A stretch of DNA of 64,000 nt. Source: Pseudomonas sp. MIACH. Its GTDB lineage: Bacteria > Pseudomonadota > Gammaproteobacteria > Pseudomonadales > Pseudomonadaceae. The notes under the pieces are model-generated. The model was not told where the DNA came from. It made no database searches and saw only the letters and a program-made list of their open reading frames with translations. Within the stretch, counting starts at the first letter, position 1; each line of letters begins with the position of its first letter. The stretch spans positions 62,001 to 126,000 of the forward strand of contig NZ_LHVO01000045.1 in the NCBI RefSeq assembly GCF_001269925.1, read 5' to 3'. A program made the translations under genes and the position numbers. This document shows, in pieces, positions 8,487-16,971 of the stretch.

Positions 8487-9869
8487 TCATATCGGGCCGG
8501 AAGTGGATTCACGTTGCCCGAACCACCGCGACAGCACCAGGCGATCCAATGCCCAGACCACGATCAACGAAGCGCCCACCAGCGGGAAAATAATCGCCAG
8601 CGCAAGCATGATCACCATTGCGGTTTTCCACTTCGGCAGGTCATGGCGCAGTGGCGGAACGCCCAGGCCGCCCTGGGGCCGGCGCTTCCACCAGATCACC
8701 ACGCCACTCACGGCGCTGAGCAGAATCATCAGGCAGATCAGCAGCACGATCAGCTGGTTCACCCAGCCGAACATCTTACCCTCGTGCAGCATTACGCCGG
8801 TCTCGGTGGCCCGCGCCACGATGTTGTAGTGCTCCCAGCGCACATCGGCGAGGACCTTGCCGGTGTATTGGTCCACATGCAGGGTCGCGTCGTTGCGCGG
8901 GTCGTTGGCGAACACCGCAACGGTGAACACGCCCTCGGCAGTGGTCGGGAAGGTGATGCTGTAGCCGGGCTCGACTTTACGTGCAGTGGCCAAGTCCATT
9001 ACTTGCTGCAAGCGCACCGTGGGCGCGGCGGGAGCGGCGTGCATGGCGCCATGGTTCATGTGTTCGGCATGGGCGCCGGACATCGGCATCGGCGTGTTTT
9101 CCATGGCCCAGGGCACGGTCTGTTGCGTCGCGGTGTTGAGCACCCGCGCCTGCTGATCGGATTGCGGCACGTTGTTCCACATCGCCGCCGGGAAGGTGTT
9201 CCAGAGATCGGCGTATTGCTTGCCCCAGAAGCCGGTCCAGGTCATGCCACTGAGCAGCATTACCAGCAAAAACGCCGCGCCCCAGAAGCCGGCGACGGCA
9301 TGCAGATCACGCCAGAACACGCGGCCACGGGTTGTGAAGCGCGGCCACCACACGCCGGCCGACGTTTTGCCGCGCGGCCACCACAGGTACAGGCCGGACA
9401 CCACCAGCATCACGCCCCAACCGGCGGCGAGTTCAATCAGGCGATCGCCGACGGTGCCGATCATCAGTTCGCCGTGCAGGGCGCGGGCGATGGCTTGCAG
9501 GTTGTTTTTTGCGTCCTGCTCACCGAGTACGGTGCCGCGATAGGGGTCGACGAACACCGTCACTTCGCGCCCGCCGTCGTGCATCACGAACTGCGCGCTG
9601 CTGGTGGCGTCGGCGGGTGGCAGGTACTTGCTGATCTTGCCCTGGGGAAAGGCCGCCTGGGCGCGTTGCAACTGCTCGTCGGCGCTCAGTGCGTGTTCGG
9701 CGCTTTGCACCTTGAGCAGGTCGCCGTACATCAGCGGGTCGAGCTGGGGCTTGAACAGGTAGATGATGCCGGTCAGGGCCAGCAGCACCATGAAGGGGGC
9801 GACGAAGAGGCCGGCGTAGAAGTGCCAGCGCCAGGCCAGGTTGTAGAAGGAGATTTTTTGAGTGGTCAT
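8487..9869 (-). CDS. PepSY-associated transmembrane protein of a copper-uptake cluster
   Basis: A 460-residue inner-membrane protein of the PepSY_TM family, often found next to TonB receptors and thought to act in reductase or metal-handling steps. The N-terminus WHFYAGLFVAPFMVLLALTG is the first helix. PepSY-like segments surround GTVLGEQDAKNN and TGKVLADVRWEH. Further helices lie near residues 190, 240 and 390-450, ending at AVSGVVIWWKRRP. A His/Met-rich loop (MPMSGAHAEHMNHGAMH) would suit copper. The ATG at 9869 is preferred over upstream codons because CGGAGCAT precedes it. It lies downstream of the OprC-type receptor with a REPIN between them. The exact biochemical role is unknown. Confidence 0.85.
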   Translation of the reverse strand: MTTQKISFYNLAWRWHFYAGLFVAPFMVLLALTGIIYLFKPQLDPLMYGDLLKVQSAEHALSADEQLQRAQAAFPQGKISKYLPPADATSSAQFVMHDGGREVTVFVDPYRGTVLGEQDAKNNLQAIARALHGELMIGTVGDRLIELAAGWGVMLVVSGLYLWWPRGKTSAGVWWPRFTTRGRVFWRDLHAVAGFWGAAFLLVMLLSGMTWTGFWGKQYADLWNTFPAAMWNNVPQSDQQARVLNTATQQTVPWAMENTPMPMSGAHAEHMNHGAMHAAPAAPTVRLQQVMDLATARKVEPGYSITFPTTAEGVFTVAVFANDPRNDATLHVDQYTGKVLADVRWEHYNIVARATETGVMLHEGKMFGWVNQLIVLLICLMILLSAVSGVVIWWKRRPQGGLGVPPLRHDLPKWKTAMVIMLALAIIFPLVGASLIVVWALDRLVLSRWFGQRESTSGPI

Positions 9870-9915
9870 CAGGGATGCTCCGCAAAGCTTGAATTTTTGT
9901 CGTTGGTCAGGCCGC

Positions 9916-9984
9916 CATCGGGGGCAAGCCCCCTCCCACATGTGGAGTGCATTCCAACTCTGGGAGGGGGCTTGCCCCCCGATG
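9916..9984. repeat. REPIN-like inverted repeat pair (GGGAGGGGGCTTGCCCCC family)
   Basis: Left arm CATCGGGGGCAAGCCCCCTC (from 9916) and right arm GAGGGGGCTTGCCCCCCGAT (to 9983) are inverted copies with a short spacer. The arms match those at 766-854 and 31392-31490. The repeat begins about 45 bases upstream of the PepSY start and ends three bases short of the oprC stop, so it lies on any oprC-PepSY transcript. Confidence 0.87.
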
Positions 9985-9987
9985 CTT

Positions 9988-12057
9988 TTAGAAGCTCATG
10001 TCCACCTTGGTCCACAGGGTGCGACCTGGTTCCTTGATGGCCTGCGGGTCGTTGGCCGGGTAGCCGAACCCGGCGTTGCCGGCCAGGTTCAAGTGCTCGG
10101 CGTAGGCCTTGCCGAACAGGTTGTCGACGCCCGTGCTGACCTTGAAGTTTTTGTTGATGCGGTACGCACCATTCAGCGAGAACACGCCAAAGCCGCCGCT
10201 CTTGTCGTAGTCCTTGCCGACCACGTTGCCCTTGTTTTGGTCGATGCGGTTTTGCGCCGCCACCACCCGCCACAGGGCGCCGACGCTCCAGTCGTCTTCG
10301 CTGTAGGTCAGGCCGAAACGTGCATCCAGCGGCGGCATTTGCGGCAGGGCCTTGCCGTCGCTGCTGTTCTTGCCCCAGGCGTAGGCGAGGGTGGCGTCGG
10401 CCTTCCAGTGTTGCGTCAGCGTGTAGGCCGCGCCCAGTTCGCCGCCCATGATACGCGCGTCCACATTGCGTGCCTGGGAGGTGGTGCCCATCATCCCCGC
10501 CCGATAGTCGAACAGGATGAAATCACGCACCTGGCCGACGTAGCCCGACGCCCAGGCCTCCAGGTCGTCAGCCTTGTATTGCGCGCCGACGTCGAGCTGG
10601 GTGGTTTTCTCCGGCTTCACGCCGTCGAAGGCGTTGACCGAACCGACTGCGCCGGTGTTGGGCGAGAACAGCTCCCAGTAATCCGGGAAGCGTTCCGAGT
10701 GACCCAGGCCCGCGTAGAGGGTGGTAGGACTGTCGGCCAGGTCATGCTCGTAGCGCATAAAGCCCGAGGGCAGGGTATCGGCGCGGGTGTCGTCGGCGGT
10801 CGGGTTGGCGCGTGCACTCATCCCCGAGCCGGTGGTTTGCCGAAAGTCCTTGGCCGAGGCGCGGTCCAGGCGCGCGCCGGTGATCAGGCGGTCACGGTCG
10901 GCGGCGTACCAGGTGAGCTCGCCGAACACGCCGTAGTTGTGAAAATTGGCGTCCTTGACCTTGGGCAAATCCTTGTAGGTGTCGATGCCCATGCTGCTGC
11001 GTTGGCGATGCTCGTTGGTCTGCGCATCCAGGCCGCTGATCAGTTGCACATCGGCCCAACGCCAGGTGGCCTTGATGCGCGCGCCGAGGGTGCGGCGGTC
11101 GACGTTGGAGGCCATGGGCCCGGCCATCATCCCGGTGCCCGAGGGCGTGCGCAGGTTGTAGTTGTCCATCACATGGTCGGCGTAGTTGTAGTAGACCTGC
11201 GCCTCGACCTTATCCAGCACTTCGCCGATATTCGATTTCTCGAAGCGCAGGCCCAGGCTTTCGCGCAGAAACTGCGAACCGTCCATGCCGCGCCCGGCGT
11301 AACGCGCTTCGCCGTCGCCACGGCCGGCGGTGAGCTCCAGCAGGGTGTCGGCATCCGGGGTGAAGCCGACGGCGACGTCGCCATTCCATTTGTCGTAGCG
11401 CGAGGCGACGGTGTCGTTGTTGCCGTCCTTGTAGTCATCGGCATGGGCCTGGTTGCCGATCACCCGCACATAGCCCAGCGGCCCGCCAGCGGCGGCATCG
11501 ATGACCTTGTCGAAGCGCCCGTTGGAGCCGGCCAATACACTGGCATTGAGCCGCGTGCCGAGTTCACCGAAGTGCTCCGGTTCGCGTTCGAACAGGACGG
11601 TGCCGGCCGACGCGCCCGGGCCCCAGAGTACGGTTTGCGGGCCTTTGATCACGGTGAGCTTGTCGTAGGTTTCCGGCGAAATGTACGAGGTCGGTGCATC
11701 CATCCTGCCGGGGCAGGCGCCGAGCATCATGCTGCCGTTGGTGAGGATGTTCAGGCGCGAGCCGAACATGCCGCGCAGCACCGGGTCGCCATTGGTGCCG
11801 CCGTTGCGTACCAGGGCGAAGCCGGGGATGGTCTTGAGGTAGTCGCCGCCGTCGCTGGCGGGCACCGGTTGGCGCGGGTCTTTGGGGTTGGTGACCACGG
11901 TCAGCGGCGAGCTGGGGGCGATCGCCGTGATCACGGTGGGGGTCAGCTCGTGCTCGGCGTGTTCATCGGCCAGCGCGTGGGGGGCGAGCAGGGCGCCCCA
12001 TAGGGCCGCGAGCACAGGGGTGCATCCCAAACGGGAGTCAGCAGTAAACCTGGACAT
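9988..12057 (-). CDS. oprC: TonB-dependent copper receptor, OprC type
   Basis: Outer-membrane TonB-dependent receptor that imports copper. The mature protein has a plug domain with DYLKTIPGFALVRNGGTNGDPVLRGM and GPQTVLWGPGASAGTVLFER, then a 22-strand barrel ending in the aromatic residue of KVDMSF. CPGRM fits the CxxxM copper motif and HVM (in the ADHVMDNYN loop) the HxM motif described for P. aeruginosa OprC. The signal peptide runs to HALADEH. The ATG at 12057 is chosen (689 residues) over in-frame ATGs at 12069 and 12072 because GGA precedes it at good spacing and the signal sequence begins there. Neighbouring PCuAC and DUF2946 genes support a copper rather than vitamin B12 role. Confidence 0.92.
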   Translation of the reverse strand: MSRFTADSRLGCTPVLAALWGALLAPHALADEHAEHELTPTVITAIAPSSPLTVVTNPKDPRQPVPASDGGDYLKTIPGFALVRNGGTNGDPVLRGMFGSRLNILTNGSMMLGACPGRMDAPTSYISPETYDKLTVIKGPQTVLWGPGASAGTVLFEREPEHFGELGTRLNASVLAGSNGRFDKVIDAAAGGPLGYVRVIGNQAHADDYKDGNNDTVASRYDKWNGDVAVGFTPDADTLLELTAGRGDGEARYAGRGMDGSQFLRESLGLRFEKSNIGEVLDKVEAQVYYNYADHVMDNYNLRTPSGTGMMAGPMASNVDRRTLGARIKATWRWADVQLISGLDAQTNEHRQRSSMGIDTYKDLPKVKDANFHNYGVFGELTWYAADRDRLITGARLDRASAKDFRQTTGSGMSARANPTADDTRADTLPSGFMRYEHDLADSPTTLYAGLGHSERFPDYWELFSPNTGAVGSVNAFDGVKPEKTTQLDVGAQYKADDLEAWASGYVGQVRDFILFDYRAGMMGTTSQARNVDARIMGGELGAAYTLTQHWKADATLAYAWGKNSSDGKALPQMPPLDARFGLTYSEDDWSVGALWRVVAAQNRIDQNKGNVVGKDYDKSGGFGVFSLNGAYRINKNFKVSTGVDNLFGKAYAEHLNLAGNAGFGYPANDPQAIKEPGRTLWTKVDMSF

Positions 12058-12152
12058 GACAAATTCCATCAATCAATCGTAAACAACACGGCCAGCAGCC
12101 TGCGGCTGTCTGTCTAAAGTCGGCCGGGGTGAAGTAACGGTGTCAGGTGCGC

Positions 12153-12554
12153 TTACGAGGCGATGGGCGGGGCGCGGCTGCGCGCGCCGGGGAAGATGCT
12201 CTGCCGGGCATGGCCCAGGCGCGGGGCGGGGGTGAGCGCGTTGGCCGGCGGCGGAGTGCCGATGGCCACGAATGACACGTTGCCAGGCAGGGCCGGGCAA
12301 CTGAACAGCAGGTCGCAATAACCGCACTTGGCCCAGAGCGCGTGATGTTCGTCAGGGGATTTTTTTGGCTGAGGTTCGCCATGGCAACCGGGCATGTCCA
12401 TGGACATTTCCATCGACATACCGGCGTGATGATCCATCGGCATCGCTTGGGAAATCAGCGGACCGATAAAGATCATCAGCATGGCGAACAGGCTGATCCA
12501 ACTGCCGCGCATCACGCGGTGGTGTGGAGACAACCTGGCGCGGGGGGCGCCCAT
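12153..12554 (-). CDS. DUF2946 family protein (copper cluster)
   Basis: A 133-residue protein of the DUF2946 family, small exported or membrane proteins commonly encoded beside copper receptors. A hydrophobic segment (ISLFAMLMIFIGPLISQAM) is followed by a His/Met-rich run (MDHHAGMSMEMSMDMPGCHG) and then a CGYCDLLFSCP cysteine cluster, all plausible copper ligands. The start at 12554 follows the PCuAC stop by 11 bases; an internal ATG at 12512 is an alternative. It lies between the PCuAC gene and oprC in one probable operon. No enzymatic role is established for the family. Confidence 0.82.
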   Translation of the reverse strand: MGAPRARLSPHHRVMRGSWISLFAMLMIFIGPLISQAMPMDHHAGMSMEMSMDMPGCHGEPQPKKSPDEHHALWAKCGYCDLLFSCPALPGNVSFVAIGTPPPANALTPAPRLGHARQSIFPGARSRAPPIAS

Positions 12555-12565
12555 CGAACGTCAGC

Positions 12566-13048
12566 CTATTGGGCGGGCTTATGTGCGTGGCCGGCCATCG
12601 GCGGCACTTTTTGCACCGACACTTCCACCACGACCTTGCCGGCTTTTTCGAAGGTCAGGGTCAGTGGGAATTGCTTGCCATCGGCCAGCACGCTGCGGTC
12701 CTTGAGGCCCAGCAACATTACGTGATACGCCATGGGTGCGAAGGTCAGGTCACCCTTGGCCGGTACGGCGACACTGGGCACTTGCTGCATCTTCATCAAG
12801 TCGCCCTGCATCACATGCTCATGCAGCTCAGCCTTGTCCGCCACCGGCGTGTCGACACTGAGCAAGCGATCCGGGCTTTCGCCGGTGTTATGAATCACGA
12901 AATACGCCGCGACGGTCGGCGCATTCGGCGGCAACTCCTGGGACCAGGGATTGCTGACCAGCAGGTCGCCGGCCTTGTAGTCTTCGGCATTGGCAGCACT
13001 GAGCACCGGCAGCAGCAAGGCGGCCAGAAGCAGGGATGATTTGAGCAT
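12566..13048 (-). CDS. Periplasmic copper chaperone PCu(A)C
   Basis: A 160-residue periplasmic copper chaperone of the PCuAC family, known to deliver Cu(I) for cytochrome oxidase assembly or to hand copper to uptake systems. A signal peptide (LLLAALLLPVLSAANA) leads into NPWSQELPPNAPTVAAYFVIHN. The family copper signature is visible as HEHVM, a following M-K-M, and YHVML near the C-terminal third. The tail HAHKPAQ adds a further histidine pair. The gene is flanked by two DUF2946 genes and followed by oprC, as in other Pseudomonas copper-acquisition clusters. Confidence 0.93.
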   Translation of the reverse strand: MLKSSLLLAALLLPVLSAANAEDYKAGDLLVSNPWSQELPPNAPTVAAYFVIHNTGESPDRLLSVDTPVADKAELHEHVMQGDLMKMQQVPSVAVPAKGDLTFAPMAYHVMLLGLKDRSVLADGKQFPLTLTFEKAGKVVVEVSVQKVPPMAGHAHKPAQ

Positions 13049-13095
13049 GGCAGTTCTCCAGAACGGTTCTAAACGCAGTTGATGTGCGAAGAAGA

Positions 13096-13491
13096 TCAGG
13101 CCGTTGGAGAGGCGCGGGGGTTAAGGCTCGGCCATTGCTGGCGCGGGGTTGGGGTTTGCAATGGGGTGTGTGGTTGACGCTGTAGCGTCTCGAATCGCGT
13201 GAGATACAACTGCGGCACATGCCCCGGCAACGCCACCAACGGCGCCGAGCCAGAGCAACACCAGCAATGCTGCATGGTGGAATGATCGTCCTGCTGCGGC
13301 GCCGGAATCTCCAGCTTGCCCAGGGCAATGGTCTTCAGGCTGGCGCCATTGGACGAACAGAAACTGCCCCACAGCAATTGCTGCACAGGGTCCTTGGACT
13401 GCTGCATCGCACTGGCCATCGGCATGGCAAAGGCGTTGAACAGCACTGCAAGGCAGGCGATCCAGGCAATTGCAAAGCGTTGACGGGCCAT
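13096..13491 (-). CDS. DUF2946 family protein, first gene of the copper cluster
   Basis: A 131-residue DUF2946 protein. An N-terminal hydrophobic signal (IAWIACLAVLFNAFAMPMASAM) precedes a core with FCSSNG and MQHCWCCSG, a cysteine/histidine group suited to metal binding. The ATG at 13491 is used; an in-frame TTG lies three codons upstream. It is probably the promoter-proximal gene of the cluster running leftwards to the PepSY gene, with the 173-base gap on its upstream side as the promoter region. It is distinct in sequence from the other DUF2946 protein at 12153, so the two are not recent duplicates. Confidence 0.82.
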   Translation of the reverse strand: MARQRFAIAWIACLAVLFNAFAMPMASAMQQSKDPVQQLLWGSFCSSNGASLKTIALGKLEIPAPQQDDHSTMQHCWCCSGSAPLVALPGHVPQLYLTRFETLQRQPHTPLQTPTPRQQWPSLNPRASPTA

Positions 13492-13664
13492 GGCGGACAA
13501 TCCGTAGGGTTAAACGATCAGGCGGGTATTTAGCCTGATCGGAGGGGATAAGTAAAAAGCGGTGGTGTGGTTTGGTGTCGCAGTGCTGGGTTTGAGGATA
13601 GACGGGGAATCGAGGGGATGCCGATCTTCAAGTCAACGGCCCTCCCACATTTGAACTGAGTTGT

Positions 13665-14384
13665 TCAGGGAGATTGGATTGCCTGCAAGACCGCCGCCAC
13701 TGTGGCGAACTCCCGGTCCACCGCCGCCAATACCGGCCGCTTCAACACCAACACCGGCACCCCCCGTTCCCGCGCCACTTCCAGCTTCGGTTCGGTGGCG
13801 GTACTGCCACTGTTCTTGCTGATCAGCACATCGATCCCGCGCCGTTCAAACAACGCGCTTTCATCTTCAAGCAGAAACGGACCGCGTGCGCCAATCACTT
13901 CACAGCGATCATTGCCGGGATACACATCCAGCGCGCGCAACGTCCAGAACTGCTCGGGCGGGATTTCATCAAGGTGCTGCAACGGCTCGCGACCCAAGGT
14001 GAACAATGGGCGCTTGAAGGGTTTCAACGCCGCAACTAACTCGGCCCAATCACTGACCTCACGCCAATCGTCACCGGCCTGCGGCTGCCACGCCGGTCGG
14101 CGCAACGCCCAGCAGGGGACACCGCACAACTGCGCCGCCAGCGCCGCGTTCTGGCTGATCTGCGCCGCATACGGATGGGTCGCATCGAGGATCAGGCGGA
14201 TCTGTTCATCGCGAACAAACTGCGCCAACCCTTCGGCCCCGCCATAACCGCCGACACGTACCTGGCAGGTGAGATCGGTAGGCACGCGTCCCACACCCGC
14301 CAGGCTGTAGATATGCGCCGGCCCTAAGGTGCGCGCGATAGCCAGCGCTTCGGTCACACCACCCAGCAACAGGATGCGTTTCAT
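13665..14384 (-). CDS. cobK: Precorrin-6A reductase CobK
   Basis: NADPH-dependent reductase converting precorrin-6A to precorrin-6B in aerobic cobalamin synthesis. The protein has 239 residues, matching the family. The nucleotide-binding start RILLLGGVTEALAIARTL, the internal DATHPYAAQIS motif and the C-terminal SKNSGSTATEPKLEVARERG (substrate and cofactor contacts) are all diagnostic for CobK/CbiJ. The ATG at 14384 overlaps the cobL stop by four bases, implying translational coupling. A fragment of a REP arm (CCCTCCCACA near 13641) lies just past the stop. Confidence 0.95.
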   Translation of the reverse strand: MKRILLLGGVTEALAIARTLGPAHIYSLAGVGRVPTDLTCQVRVGGYGGAEGLAQFVRDEQIRLILDATHPYAAQISQNAALAAQLCGVPCWALRRPAWQPQAGDDWREVSDWAELVAALKPFKRPLFTLGREPLQHLDEIPPEQFWTLRALDVYPGNDRCEVIGARGPFLLEDESALFERRGIDVLISKNSGSTATEPKLEVARERGVPVLVLKRPVLAAVDREFATVAAVLQAIQSP

Positions 14385-15586
14385 CGCGGCTTGACCACTT
14401 CCAACAGGGTGATGGGAAGTGCCTGCCGCCAGGTATCGAATTCACCCAGCGGCTGGGCCTGAGCGACGTGGATGCGGGTCAGTTCGCCGCCATGTTGAGC
14501 GCGCCAGTTCATCAAGGTCATTTCACTTTGCAGGGTGACGGCATTGGCCACCAAGCGACCGCCGGGGCGCAGGTGTTGCCAGCAGGTGTCGAGCACGCCG
14601 TCGCGGGTGACGCCGCCGCCGATGAAGATGGCGTCGGGTGCGGTAAGGCCGTGCAACGCTTGCGGGGCTTTGCCACGAATCAACTGCAAACCGGGCACGC
14701 CGAGGGCGTCGCGATTGTGTTCAATAAGGTCCTGGCGGCCTTCGTCTGCTTCAATCGCCAATGCTCGGCAGCTCGGATGGGCGCGCATCCATTCGATACC
14801 GATGGAGCCGCTGCCCGCGCCCACGTCCCACAGCAGCTCGCCGGGCATCGGGGCGAGGCGGGCGAGGGTCATGGCGCGTACATCGCGCTTGGTCAGTTGG
14901 CCGTCGTGCTGGAAGGCGGAATCGGGCAAGCCAGCGAGGCGCGACAGACGTGGTGTGTCGCTGGAGGCCAGGCAGTCGATGGCGACCAGGTTCAAATCGG
15001 CGACACAGGCGTGCTGCCAATCCTCAGCCAAACCGTCGATGCGCCGCTCATCCGCGCCGCCCAGGTGTTCAAATACTGTCAATCGGCTGGGCCCAAACCC
15101 GGATTCAGCCAACAACGAAGCAATCAACGCGGGACTGCCGCCGTCATTACTCAGTACCAATAAACGCACCCCTGTGGCCAGATGCGCATTGATCGCCGCC
15201 ACCGGCCGAGCCACGACGGACAGCGTCACCACCTCCTGCAACGGCCAGCCCAACCGCGCCGCCGCCAATGACACCGACGACGGCGCCGGCAAAATCAGCA
15301 GTTCTTCAGCCGCCACCTGCCGTGCCAGGCTGGCGCCCACGCCATAGAACATCGGATCGCCACTGGCCAGCACGCACACAGGCTCGCCACGCCGCGCCAG
15401 TACCGGTTCCAGGGAGAACGGGCTCGGCCACAACTGGCGCTCACCGCGAATACACACCGGCAACAGGTCCAACTGGCGCTGACCACCTATAATCCGCGAA
15501 GCGCGCAACAGGGCATGCCGAGCATTCCTGCCCAGCCCCTTGAAGCCGTCTTCACCGATGCCTACAACCGTCAGCCAGGGCGACAT
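14381..15586 (-). CDS. cobL: Precorrin-6Y C5,15-methyltransferase (decarboxylating) CobL
   Basis: Bifunctional enzyme that methylates precorrin-6B at C-5 and C-15 and decarboxylates the acetate side chain. It has 401 residues with two domains. An N-terminal tetrapyrrole methylase (CbiE-like) carries VVGIGEDGFKGL and VCVLASGDPMFYGVG. A C-terminal class I SAM methyltransferase (CbiT-like) carries LLWDVGAGSGSIGIEWMR and IFIGGGV. The gene is divergent from cobG across a gap of about 95 bases and is followed by the overlapping cobK. Start is the ATG at 15586. Confidence 0.95.
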   Translation of the reverse strand: MSPWLTVVGIGEDGFKGLGRNARHALLRASRIIGGQRQLDLLPVCIRGERQLWPSPFSLEPVLARRGEPVCVLASGDPMFYGVGASLARQVAAEELLILPAPSSVSLAAARLGWPLQEVVTLSVVARPVAAINAHLATGVRLLVLSNDGGSPALIASLLAESGFGPSRLTVFEHLGGADERRIDGLAEDWQHACVADLNLVAIDCLASSDTPRLSRLAGLPDSAFQHDGQLTKRDVRAMTLARLAPMPGELLWDVGAGSGSIGIEWMRAHPSCRALAIEADEGRQDLIEHNRDALGVPGLQLIRGKAPQALHGLTAPDAIFIGGGVTRDGVLDTCWQHLRPGGRLVANAVTLQSEMTLMNWRAQHGGELTRIHVAQAQPLGEFDTWRQALPITLLEVVKPR

Positions 15587-15681
15587 ATCAATTCCTTGAG
15601 CGACATCCGACGGGCAGGCTTTTCATGCCGCCGGACAAAGCAGGCATAATACCGCGCCTTTACCCGTCAACCGGTAGCCCC

Positions 15682-16971
15682 GTGAACCCAACGCCCGCTG
15701 TGAATACCTTGCGCCCCTCGGCTTGTCCGGGGTTGCTGCGTATCGTCCAGGCGTTGGATGGCGGTATTTGCCGGATCAAATTGGCCGGTGGCTCGATCAG
15801 CGCCGCCCAGGCCCATGCCGTGGCGGATGCAGCCCAGGCCTACGCGGGCGGGGTGATCGAGGCGACCAATCGTGCCAACCTGCAAATACGTGGGATCGGT
15901 GCCGAGCAAGACGCCTTGATTGCCATGCTGCTGGCTGCCGACCTGGGCCCGAGTAACGCTGCTGGCGACGACGTCCGCAACCTGATGCTCAGCCCCAGCG
16001 CCGGTATCGATCCGCAGATGCTGTTCGACACCCGGCCGCTGGCCGAGCAGATACTCGCCACTTTGCAAAATCATCCGCGTTTCCATGAGCTGTCGGCCAA
16101 GTTCGCCGTGCAACTGGATGGCGGCGAAGCCCTGGCGATGCTCGAACATCATCATGATCTGTGGCTGTCGGCGTTCGTACGCAATGGCGAGACGCTCCTC
16201 GCGTTCGGCTTGGCAGGGTGTCCAGGGCTGGATGCGCCGTTGGCCGCCGTACAGCTGGAGCAGGGCCATGCGTTGGTGGTGGCGGTGCTGGAGGCGTTTC
16301 TTGACCTCGCCACCCCAGAACAAACCCGCATGCGCCATCTGGCTGTGGATAAGTTGCTGAGCCGCCTCAGCCTGTCGTTGCTGCCGGTCGACGGCTTCAA
16401 ACGCCCGCCCAGCGGCGCGTTGCTGCACCTCGGAACGTATCCGCAAGCGCAGAACAATCAATTCTATGTCGCCGCCATCGCACCCTTGGGGCGCCTGGAT
16501 TCGACGATGCTCAAGGGCGTCGCGCAACTCGCCGACGAACATGGCGACGGCACAGTGCGCTTCACCCCTTGGCAAGGTGTGCTGCTGCCCAACGTCGAAA
16601 AACCCCACGCCGTGACCCAACACCTGGAGCAATTGGGCTTTCTCTGCTCAGTCGACCAACCCCTGGCGCACATGATCGCCTGTACCGGCTCCAGCGGCTG
16701 CGGCAAGGCCCTCGCCGACACCAAGGCCGACGCCGTGCAATTGGCCGCGCTGCATCCCGGCCATGACGTGCACCTGTCCGGCTGCTCGCGCTCCTGCGCC
16801 GCCGCGCACGTTGCGCCGGTCACCTTGCTGGCGGTGAGCCCCGGCCACTACGACCTCTATTTTCGCGAGGCAGCCCAACCCGGTTTCGGCCGGCTGCACG
16901 CGCGCACTCTTTCCATTGAAGCGGCAGGCGCCTTGCTGCGCGCTCGCCCACGGAGCAACACCGATGATTGA
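15682..16971 (+). CDS. cobG: Precorrin-3B synthase CobG
   Basis: Oxygen-dependent Fe-S monooxygenase that makes precorrin-3B, the marker of the aerobic cobalamin route. It belongs to the nitrite/sulphite reductase family. Two ferredoxin-like half-domains start with RPSACPGLLRIVQALDGGICR. The cluster cysteines appear as CTGSSGCGKAL and HLSGCSRSCA. The GTG at 15682 is preferred because a -10-like CATAAT lies at 15645-15650, upstream of it; an in-frame ATG at 15625 is the alternative. The 3' end overlaps cobH by eight bases. No cobalamin riboswitch fits in the short divergent gap. Confidence 0.92.
   Translation: MNPTPAVNTLRPSACPGLLRIVQALDGGICRIKLAGGSISAAQAHAVADAAQAYAGGVIEATNRANLQIRGIGAEQDALIAMLLAADLGPSNAAGDDVRNLMLSPSAGIDPQMLFDTRPLAEQILATLQNHPRFHELSAKFAVQLDGGEALAMLEHHHDLWLSAFVRNGETLLAFGLAGCPGLDAPLAAVQLEQGHALVVAVLEAFLDLATPEQTRMRHLAVDKLLSRLSLSLLPVDGFKRPPSGALLHLGTYPQAQNNQFYVAAIAPLGRLDSTMLKGVAQLADEHGDGTVRFTPWQGVLLPNVEKPHAVTQHLEQLGFLCSVDQPLAHMIACTGSSGCGKALADTKADAVQLAALHPGHDVHLSGCSRSCAAAHVAPVTLLAVSPGHYDLYFREAAQPGFGRLHARTLSIEAAGALLRARPRSNTDD

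Noticed and set aside
9862..12003. 713-codon plus-strand frame opposite oprC
   Set aside because: Antisense shadow; no domain text and no start signals, while oprC on the other strand is clear.
9988..12057. Vitamin B12 receptor (BtuB) because of the nearby cob genes
   Set aside because: Copper ligands of OprC type, PCuAC and DUF2946 neighbours, and a separate transcription unit from the cob genes favour copper.
15587..15681. Cobalamin riboswitch between cobL and cobG
   Set aside because: The gap is only about 95 bases, too short for the roughly 200-base element, and no B12-box text is seen.
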